A stretch of 60,000 bases of DNA, from positions 1 through 60,000 of the forward strand of contig JBBHKE010002075.1 in NCBI GenBank assembly GCA_037447655.1, in the 5' to 3' direction. Positions 35,101 to 46,200 of the stretch are shown in pieces (the stretch's first letter is position 1; each line of letters begins with the position of its first letter). This DNA is from Zygnema cylindricum (Eukaryota; Streptophyta; Zygnematophyceae; Zygnematales; Zygnemataceae). A model generated the notes under the pieces. The model was not told the DNA's origin. It worked only from the letters and a program-made list of their open reading frames with translations, and did no database searches. Position numbers and translations under genes: made by a program.

Positions 35101-38100
35101 CAAGAGAAACTAACTAACCATAGTGCTTCAACAGTAAAGTGGAGTTCCAAATTTCAATACCCCCTTTCGTTTGAAGCACGAATTAGCCACAAAATCTAGA
35201 AGAGAAGAGGTATTTTTCAAACAATGGCCGAAGGAGAGGTTTGGCAAGAAAAACAAGAAGTTGGTTGGCGGTAATGCAATAGGAGAAGGAAACATCGCCA
35301 TCAACAATTTTTCCACGAGTGAAGGGATATGGAATGTCAAAAGTAAAACGAAGGTGTTTGGTGCCTTGGAGGTATCGAAGTTGTTTGGTGCCTTCGAGGT
35401 ATGGAAGTACTCTTTTGACGGCAGTGAGATGAGTGAGAGACGCACGATAGGATAATTGGACAAAACGCATACGGTTATGCAAACATTCGACCACTCATTT
35501 TTCTCTATTTTAGTGTAGAAAGAAAATAGAGTTAAACACCTAGAAAAAACATTAACGCTAATAGCGATACACAGTGTACTTCCTACCTTGTCTCAATAAA
35601 ATTGCACCAATGAGAGAGGAGACTCGCCCAAAATCTGTCCACATTTTACTATCCTTATCTCCCCATTTAGAGGAAGAGGGAGAGGGAGAGGGAAAGAAAA
35701 GGAGAGGGTGAGATAGAGGGAGGGGGAGAGAGTGAGAGAGTCGTACCTGCCACCGTGGTGCATTGCCAGCTGGCAACGAGGAAGCAGCCACTCGTGGGGC
35801 ACGGGTCTGGCCCCCATTCACCACATCATGTTGGACTATTCTTCAATTTTAGACAAATAATGATTCTGTTCACTTTTAGACAAAAACAAGGATATCAATC
35901 ACTTTCAAAGAAATAAAAAACCTTGTCCGCTTCCAATCAATAACACTATTTTGTCCACTTTCAGATAAAAGCGAAAATATTGTTCAATTTTAAGACAAAA
36001 CCGAACATTCCTCGTTTTAACAAAAAACTGACTATATTGTTCATTTGTAGAATATAATAAAGATGTTATTCACCTTTAGACAAAGAAAACAACATTGTTG
36101 GCTTTTAGACAAAAACGTAGATACAGCTCACCATGACACAAAACGAAGATATGATTCACTTTTGAACAAACGAAGATATCATTTCCTTAGACAAATGAAG
36201 ACGTTCACTTTGACAAAAACAAAGATATAAAACAGGAAGAACTCCATTATGAGGAAAATGAGGTTAATTCATTCTTGTCCCGATAAAACGCTCTCACCTT
36301 GACAAGCAGAACATTTGATCCTCCCCAAGCAACAAACCCTCTTGCAAATTGGGCTGCGAGATATTCCTCCGACCAGTTCCCGTAAGCACATCTGAAGTCT
36401 GTTTATTTGACTCTCGCTCTTCGAGACTAACTTCCTCAACCGACTGTTTACACACTGACTCTCTTTTCTCTAAACTAGCTTTCACACCCGACTCTTTATC
36501 CGCTGACTCTTTATTCAGTAACTCTCTCTCCTCGAGACTAACTTCCAAAGTCGGCCCTTTACACACCAACTCTATTTCCTCAAAACTAGCTCCCACACCT
36601 GACTCCTTATCCGAGTCTTTATTTAACTCCCTCTCCTCAAGACTAACTTCCATAGCTGATGTTTTGCCCGCTGACTCTTTATTCACTAACTCGCTCTCCT
36701 CGAGATTAACTTCCACAGCCGTGGACTTATCCGTTGACTCTTTATTCACTAACTCTCTCTCCTCGAGGAGAACTTCCACAGCTGATGTGCAGGATAAGCA
36801 GAACGTCAGATTTTCTTGCCGCCATTGCTGAAGCACTGCCTCTTCCAGCGAATCGCAAGAGCCCGTCACGAGCACACCACGTAACGTCGCCAGTTGGAGT
36901 GCACGCAGCAATACCTGCAGGAGAGCAGCAGGATCCTTCAAAAGCCCCATGCTGCACCACATAAAGAAAACACCAACATAGCTCGTAAACATCACCTCAA
37001 CTTTCTTTTAAAGAACACCAAACAGAATTCCATTAGAGGACACCAAACACTTTTCCATTGGAGAACATCAAATGGTCCTTGTACGACTTATTTCATCTCA
37101 CCTTTTTAAAGAACATCAAACGGCTCATGAACATCCAATTTTTCTCACTATTCCAGTAGCCAAATGGTTTGTGAACAATTAATTTTATCTCACTTTTTTC
37201 TTTAGAGAACACCAAACGGCTCATGAACATTTGTTTTTTTCTCACTATTCCAGAAGATAACACCAAATGGTTCGTGAAAAACTAATTTCATCTCACCTTT
37301 CCGTTAGAGAACACAACTCCTGGACAACTAACAAACAACTTCTTTAGACATCTAAAACGTAATTGCAAGCTAAAATTTTGAACAAGGACACAATTTGGAT
37401 ACATCTGTGTGTACGCTTCTTTTGATACTGCCATACATAGAGAATACTGAACAGCTTTGAACAACTAACCTCATTCGCCCACCTTCTTTTGGAATTGTAA
37501 GCGCACTTTTCAAACAAGAATACAATTTGAATACTTCGGAATGTAAGCATTCTTTGGAAAAACGGAGAAATTGGATCATTATATCCTCGGAATAGCTCAG
37601 ACATAAGATAGATAACAGAGTGAAAACAACTGCCATTAGTAGTAGCTCTAATCATGATAAAATAAAGTCTTCGCAAAGACTCCACCTGCCGGTCCTCATT
37701 TTTAGAGCTGGGACAGTGAAGAAAACCATCAACTAGAGGTTGGCAAAAGTTTTACTATTGTATTCAATCTCCACCTTGAACATGAAAGACTGTCGGCCAC
37801 AGAGTTTATTTTGTCCCAACGTAAGACATAATACAAAGGCAGCAAAACTCTTACCTCCCTATCGAGCTAAAACCAATAAAAATTGGCGGCTCCCCTATGT
37901 CCAAAAACTTGCGTAACTCGTTATCAGCAACGGAGCTGTTGTCCAATGAGCTGTGATCATTTCCTTTAAGGAGTTTATCTCCTGCACTTGAAAAAGAGTG
38001 AAACCACCGCCAAAGAGTGAGCAGAGCCTTAGACGCACAATTCAAGTCTATAGCAAAAGCAGAAGGTTCAGGGTCAGGGTTCAGGACTCAGGGCTAAGGG

Positions 38101-40213
38101 TTAAGAGCTCAGGGCTCAGGCTAGGGCTAGGGCTTAGGGCTAAGGGCCCAAGACTCAAGACTCAAGCTCAGACTCAGGCCCAGGTTTAGGTTTAAGCTTG
38201 GGTTCAGGTTCAGGTTTAAGCTCAGCTCAGGTTCAGGATTAGGGTTTTTAGTTTTGGTGTTGGTTTAAATTTACGATTAGGATGAGGTTAAATTTAGGTT
38301 TTGGTTTAGGTTTTCACCCTCACCTGAAGCTTCAGGTTGGAGGGCAGAGAAAGGAGAGTTGCTCTGATCGGCCTTTGGAAGCCAGAATCCACACGTGTGA
38401 ACAGAATCCGGCCAATAACCTGGATTCAGGGTCCAGGGAGATCACTATTAAGTTTTACTTTGTGTATTTTCTACTGTTTGTTTCTTCAATGTTCTTAGCT
38501 TCTGTCATGTTTAAAGTAATTGTTCCTCTGTAACCTTTAATGGTCGTCGAAATGTCTTCCCTTCAATCAATCATGTTTTGTACCCAGATGGTTTACCATT
38601 CATGAAATATAGTCTTCTTCTTTCTTTCGCCACATTACTACAAAACAACGACAGTATTGAAAAGCATTTAATCAGTTGTTTGTTCGCCCTTCATGTTATT
38701 GTTTAACAAGCTCTAGCAATTGAAAACAATGTCAAAGTTTGGGAAAAGGTCTTCGTATTACATGGAGACCACTTTTAAGTTTAACATTTTACCACATTAC
38801 TAAAGAAAAAACATGCATTGGAAAGCATTAAATCAGACATTTGTCTACCATTAATCATGTTGTTCATCAAGCTCTAGCAAAGACTATGAGAGATATATCG
38901 GAAATAAGGCCAAGTATGAGTATTACATAGAGACCACTTTTGACTTAACTTTTGACTCAGATTTGAGTTTGATTTGACTTAGATTTGACTTAATTTCACA
39001 AAATTATTACACAAGAACCACAGTATTGGAAATTGTTTAATCAGTCAATTTCCTGTGTTGGCATTATTTCACAGAATCTAACAAAAACTGCAAGAAATAC
39101 ATGAAAACAAGGGCCAAAGTGTAGAAAAATGTATAAAAATGTATACGTGGAAGTATAATATAACAGAGGGTGAGAGGCGAGGGATAATGGAATGAGGATG
39201 GACGGGGGAAGTCAACGGGAAAGAAAGAGAAGGAAAAGGAGGAGAGAGAGAGTCAAGGAAATCAAACCTGGGCATTCTACAATCGCAGAACTGAATCCGT
39301 ACCTGCATGGAACCTTTCATTTTGAAAATGTTTAGGATAGAGATAATGAATTAAACCATAAGTTGAGCAAAAATTAAAGATTGAGCAAAACATAAAGAAG
39401 GATTAAAACGTAAAAATTGAGAAAAACATAAAGAATGAGCAAAACGTAAGGATAGGTCCATAGAGGAACTACATAGCTTGTATCTAAAGCAGAGGATTCC
39501 TGACACTCCCAAACTTTCTGAATTATCTCCCTCTCTCCTTCTCCATGTCGTCCTCTCCATCTGGCACTCTTCTGTTCTCCTTTCTGTTTCATCTCAGGTC
39601 CTGATTTTAAGGATATGGCTTTCTCTCTCCCCCCCTCTCCCTCCTCTTTCCCTCTGCATCTGGCACTATTTTGGCCTCCAAACTGCTTCATCACGGGTCC
39701 TTACTTCGAGGATGTGCCCCCCTTTCCCCTCTTTTCCTCTCTCTCTCTCCTCTCCACCTGACACTTTCATGTCCTCCTGTCAGGTCTTTATTGGCACCCT
39801 CTCTCCCCCTCTCTCCCCTTTCTCCCTTCTCTACCTCTCCGTCTCTCCACATTTTACCCCTTTCTCCCTTCTCTACCTCTCCTTCTCTTCTTCTCCATCG
39901 ACACTTTTCTGTTCTTTTTTAGCCTATCCACTTTACTACTCCAACAAAAAATGATTTGCATAGACTTAATAAGTAAATCAAAGCAATGAATCAAAAAAAG
40001 ATTCACTAAAAGCTTCACAAAAAGATCCACAACAAAAAAGATTCAAAGAACGATTTGCAAAAAAAACAAATCACAAAGATTCACAAAAAGCTTCATAAAA
40101 CAAAAAGCTCACGAAACAAAAAGTTTCACAAAAAAAAAAGGATTCACAAGGAGCTGCATAAAAATCTGGAAACTGACTTACAGTAAAGGAAAAAGATCCA
40201 CAAAAAGATCCAG

Positions 40214-40247
<34 letters not shown>

Positions 40248-43200
40248 AAAAAAAAAAAAAAAAAAAAGATACACAAAAAGCTTCACAAAAAAAAAGGATA
40301 ACAAAAACCTTCATAAAAATATTTACTGACTTACAGTAAAGGAACAGCAGAAGGCCAGTTGTGAAAAACGGGCAGTCCTGTCACAGGATCCTGAAAAATT
40401 AAAAATTAAATCATAAGATTCTCAGTTTTCAAATATTAAAACTACACCGGAAACTGAAAAAAAGAAACAAGCCGAAAAACAAAACAAAAACCTTAGAAAA
40501 ATTTAAAGACGTTGAAAGAGAATTATAGAAGTTTAAAGATCAGCAAGGTTAAAATAACAAACGAGTGAGTCAAAGCTCCCATTCATTTTTTGCGAAGGTT
40601 CAGGGAGAGGAAGAAAAAGGAAAAAAAGAAAATGTGAAAACATGAATATACGAGAATATGAGAACATGAGAATATGAGAATAAAAAAAATATATATATGA
40701 GAGTACGGGTCATAATGTGCGAGGACATGGACTAAGGCCCAAAAAATACGAGAATATGAGAATATGAGAACATGAGAATAAGAGAATCTGAGAATATGGG
40801 CCATACTGTGAGAGGACATGGACTAAGGCCCAATGTCTCCTCCCTCCAGGCGGTCCAACGCTCCATGAACAACGGCCACATCCAGTGCTCCACCTCCCTC
40901 CACCCCAACTGCCTTACCAAATCCCCCTCCCCATCCCCTTCCCATCTCCTCCGACCAAGTTAATTTATAGCCTCTCCTCCAAAAGAGTTAATTTATAGCC
41001 TCTATTTTGACCAAGTTAATTCATTGCTTCTCCTCCGAAAACTTCCTCTGACCAAGTTCATTTATCGCCTCTCCTTCAAAAAAGTTCATTTATCGCCTCT
41101 CCTCCAAAAGAATTCATGTATAGCCCTCTCGTTCAAAAAAGTTAATCTATCGCCCTTTCCTCCAAAAAAGTTGACTTATAGCCCTCACCTCCAAAAAAGT
41201 TAATTTATAGCCTTCTTCATATTTTATGCATTTAGTGAATGGTCACGACTTCATATTGATGATCAAAACAAGACCAATCAAAGATAGTTTCATAAACAAA
41301 TTTGAAAATTCCCACCAATAATCACATGACGGCTTCACATCACTAATCGAAATGAGTATCCCGGTAAACATCACCGATCAGACAAAAAAGTGCCATAAAT
41401 AAAGGTAAAATTTCCCACAGATAATCTCATCATGACCTCTCACTGACAAATGAAAATGAGCGTCGTAATCAAAATTGCAAATCGGACAGAAAATGTTGTA
41501 AGAAAAATTGAAATCTGACATCTGTAATCGCAAATATACCTCGCCTGTTTCCGCTTCTTTCAGTCGAGAGAAGAGGGAAGGATAATCCTTCTGAAAGGAG
41601 TTCTCAAATCCTGAAGGGGAACTGAAAGACAGGCAGATAGACAGAACGACAAACAAAAATTTCTCTCCTTTTAGTCCCAAGAACAAAAACATGAACCAAA
41701 AAACAAAGTGACACAACATCCCATTTCAGAGAAAACTACAGATGAGGATACTATACTCCATGCTCGTATCACGATGATTATTAAACAGAAACCTCACAAA
41801 AATCAAAAATGGTCTTTCCTTATCCCACTCCCTCTCCCTCTCCCTCTCCCTTGACTAATGCAAACAGGCTAATGGGTCCTGTGACTCCACCTGTACGGCA
41901 CCACAAAGACAACCTACACACACACACACCCAACCACCCACCTGTACAGCAGCAGAGACAAACACCTGCCGGCACCACATAGAAACACTTGTACGGCACC
42001 ACAAATGCACACACACACACACCTGTAGGGCACCACATATGGTGCGGCCGCCATGCAGGGCACTCCACAGTGCTCCGCCAGGTGGAAGCCCTCCTGCAAA
42101 TCATATCAGCATGCAAATCAACTTATAATATAATAGCCAGAAACACCACAACCTCAACATATTTAGCGGGTAGAGAGAGAGAGAGGGAGAGAGAGAGAGA
42201 GGGAAAGAGAGAGAGAGAGGAGAGAGAGAGGGAGAGAGGGAGAGAGGGAGAGGGAGAGAGAGGGGGAGGGAGAGAGGGAGAGGGAGAGAGGAAGAGAGGG
42301 AGAGAGGGAGAGAGGGAGAGAGGAAGAGAGAGAGGGAGAGAGAGAGGAGAGAGGGAGAGGGAGAGAGGGAGAGAGGGAGAGAGGAAGAGAGGGAGAGAGG
42401 GGGAGAGGTAGAGAGGAACAGAGAGAGGGGGAGAGGGGGGGAGGGAAGGAAGGAGGGAGGGAGGGAGGGAGATCCGGCATTACTTTCAGTCCGAGCGAGA
42501 GGGCGAGGGAGAGGGTGAGGGAGAGGGAGAGGGTGAGGGAGAGGGAGAGGGAGAAGGAGACAGAAAGAAACAGGAGAGAGAGAAAAAGGAGAGCAAGAGT
42601 GAAACAGAGAGAAGAGAAGACGAGAGAGTAGAGGGACGAAGATAGACGTATGCTCACGTGTTGTCCTAACAGGGAAGAATCCATTCTTTTTCCTACCATT
42701 TCCTACCATTTCGTACCATTTCCTACCATTTCCTACCATTTTGAAAAGTACTTTATACTGTAAAAAGCTCGGTACACTCACCAAAGCAAACAAGTTGAAA
42801 ACAATAAGAGCCCCTTCATTCTCCTCCCTGCTTAAGATATGCTTCTGTACAGCTTTCAAACACTCTTCTCTGTGCTGAGACTCCCTTTCTTTCCCCCAGC
42901 CCATCTCCAAAGCTGCCTCCTTTTCCTTAACATCTTTGTTTATCTCAAATTCTGTCTCCTTTTCCTTAATACCTCTGTTTATCTCCGACACTACCTCCTT
43001 TTCTTTAACATCTCTGTTTATCTCCAAAACTGCCTCCTTTTCCTTAACATCTCTGTTTATCTCCAAAACCTCCTTTTCCTTATCAAATTTGTTTATCTCA
43101 AATTCTGTCTCCTTTTCCTTAACATCTCTGTTTATCTCCGATACTACCTCCTTTTCTTTAACATCTCTGTTTATCTCCAAAACTGCCTCCTTTGCCTTAA

Positions 43201-46200
43201 CAGCTGGCGCTGTAAGGCGTTGTCTTTTTCTGTGTGAACCTAATTCGCCTGTAAATACAAACATGAAAACAACGTAAACTCACATTTTTTTTACAAAACT
43301 ATCTTTTATGTTTCACGTCACGATCCAAACAGAGTTGAAAAAAAATAGAAGTTGAAGCAAACTAATCAAGCAAACTATTTTTAACTCATATTTCAATGTA
43401 AACAATCATTTACTCATGGAAACGACTGTAAATGAGTACAAATGAGTTTTCAGCATAAGTTTTTTTCACTCCGTTATTTTTTCACTGTATACAACTTTTG
43501 ATGGCAGCTAGAGAACAACAGATAATGACCACAAGGAAACATAAGAGATACAAGTTATGAGAGAAAACGTTAAGTTTTTTATACATCTGTTTATGAGATC
43601 ATGAAACATAGGAGACGCAGTTCTAGAACACAATGATCTGTTTTTAATGCTATCATGAAACCTACGAGATATAAGTTATAGGAAAGAGTATTACGTTTTC
43701 TATTATCTGTTAATGCTATCATGAAACACAAGAGATACAAGTAATAGGATACAATGTTCTATATTTTATACATCCGTTAATGCTGGAAAATCCGTAGGAA
43801 GGTCTAGACATAATGACAGGATGCAGTCAAACAAGATGTAGCAAAACCCTACCTGTCTATAATACAATGTTATGGTATCAAAACAAAACAAAAATGCACA
43901 ACTTAAACATGCTGGCGTTTTTCATCACAACAAACGATTTATTAGCTTTAATTCGAAATCAATATTACTGATTCAGGAGGAGGGTGACTATTGTCATTAG
44001 CATTGTTTATGTTTTTGGAACAAAAAAACGCAATGACTAGAATAGCTTTTACTGTTACTGACTCTAACAATTAGTGTTATTAACATAATTTATGATTTTG
44101 GCACAGAAAAAATGCAAAATTAATATAGCTTTTCAGTGTTATTGACTCTAAAATTAGTGTCATTAATGTGATTTGTGATTTTGGGATGGAAAAAATGCAC
44201 GACTGTGATAGCTTTTTAATGTCATTAACTCTAACGGTGGAATGTGTTCTTTAAGAAACTAATGAATGACTTCCGTGTCCGGTAACAAAAGCCACAATAA
44301 AGACAACATTTCTTGGAACGATTTTTCCTATAACTTGTATCTCTTATGTTTCACAATAGCATTAATGGATATGTGAAAAACAAAACTTATGTTCCTATAT
44401 GTAAAGAACAGAACCTTTTTTCTATAACTTGTCTCTTATGCTACCTAAAGATGGTGGCAATTAAATTAATCAACTTCATTTCCTACCTTCTCCATGGAAG
44501 TCAACCTGAAAATCTTCCGATAAACAATATTTCAGTTTGTCGTGAGAACCATAAAATTGTCTCTCTATACAATGATTACTGCCATTCGTATCCTCGATCT
44601 TTCCATCATAATCACCCCTATGGACCACAGGAGGAGAAGATATGCCGTAAAAAAGAACCCTCGATGCAAAAAAAAAACTCGAAAGGTCTACCTGGACAAA
44701 ACAAAGTAAAAACAAAAAAAAAAAAAAAAGAAACAAAAAAATAAAAAGAAAAAGAGTCAACAAATAACAAAAAAAACCTAAAACAGGCCCTATAGACAGT
44801 AGCATGTAAGATCCTAGGTGATCAACATGCTAAGTTTTGTGCAAATGAGATAAAATACGATATATATGTATATATACATATAAAATAGAGTTTTTTTTTT
44901 TTAGAATTGAGCAAACAATAGCATGCTTGGTACATTGCGCACCGCTATTAGTGTAAAGAGGTTATCAGTATAAAAATGAAATAGAACCAATAATACTAAT
45001 TTCGGGGGGAATGAAGTGGTCAATTTAAGGCCACACATTTGAATATTAACAATATTTTGTATAATTTTTTGCCAACAAAAGTCGCAACTGAACTTGTGTT
45101 GTTGGCACTTATAGAGACGGACAGTGTACACTCCCACCGCTATTAGAGTTAGTGAATTATAGAATTAACTACAGTAAACAACATTTTGCAGCGTGGCTCG
45201 TTATGGGTCACTTAACTAAATAGTGTTATTAACACAAATTTATGATTTCTGGTCAAAAAAAGTTGCGAAGTGATATTAATAGCGAAGGGCAGTATAGTTT
45301 TTCTGGGTCAATATGCATTCAAATGCGCCAAAAGAACAAAACGATGTAAATGCCAAATAAATGTCAAATCGACAAAGATGTCAAATCTAAAAAGATGTCA
45401 AATCCAAAAAGATGTAAAATCCTAGACTTCAAACTCACCAAGAAGACAGCCGTTGAGACGAGCCAACGAGGTTGTAGTACATGAATTGAAAATAGGTCTA
45501 CAGATAAGTCAAAAACTCAGCCAAATTTGCCACATCGAACAACGATATTTATATAAAATGCTACAACAAATGATTACAATGGGGTGGAAAATTGACTTTC
45601 ATCATTGTGTTATCCCTCGATTCAAAAACATACAAAGGATGCATAAAAAGGCTGCTTCTTTAGGTTTATAATTTTTGGAATTTTTAAGTTTTTCCGGGGG
45701 GGATTTTGGGGCTTTTAAAGGTTTTCTTTCACTTGTCCAGGAAAGAGTAGTAGAGAAACTCACTTCATGAGCCATATGAGTGGCAAACATAATCATCCAA
45801 TCACGTTTAACTGTTGCAAGTTCCTTGGCAATTACCTTCAATTTTGGAAAAAATAGTTAAAAAAAGGATCAGAATGAGTCCATAAGTCTTAAGCAAACTT
45901 TCAGAAACTTTTGGACTAAATGAAGAAATTGAGCGAATGAAAGAAAAGGGATTTAAACTGTTGATAAAAAAAAATATTACATGGTATTTAGTTTTAAGTG
46001 GACTTCGTTCAAGTTTCCATCAGCTATGTGTAGGTAAATACTTTTAAAAAAATTGTGCCCTGAATGAAAAGATTTCCTTATTTCTTATCACTTTCGTACA
46101 AATATAATAAAGCCATTGCGATTTTCTCGATAAATTCTTCAACTTCATGTCCACCTTGTCTTTGCAAAACTGTGTTTATTAGCAACTAAAAAAATAAAAA

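Noticed and set aside
35579-35638. Possible minus-strand exon reading FWASLLSHWCNFIETR
   Set aside because: It has plausible splice sites, but using it would skip the conserved GSGTT..GIPQ sequence; the exons at 34667-34628 and 33325-33107 supply the expected motif in phase.
40945-41210. Regular repeat array considered as CRISPR
   Set aside because: Units are contiguous and degenerate without unique spacers, in a eukaryotic intron.
42101-43264. Single 387-codon minus-strand frame
   Set aside because: Only 42782-43248 is an exon; beyond the donor at 42781 the frame continues into an intronic GA/CT tract.
45443-45500. Possible minus-strand exon between glycosyltransferase exons 2 and 3
   Set aside because: None of its three frames joins both neighbours without a stop or a phase clash, while exons 2 and 3 join directly in phase 0 with normal family spacing.
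46144-46185. Possible minus-strand exon LLINTVLQRQGGHE in glycosyltransferase intron 1
   Set aside because: In phase, but joining exon 1 directly to 45835-45764 gives the family-like order GDVQPLA then VIAKELA and FATHMAHE; the extra segment would disrupt it.
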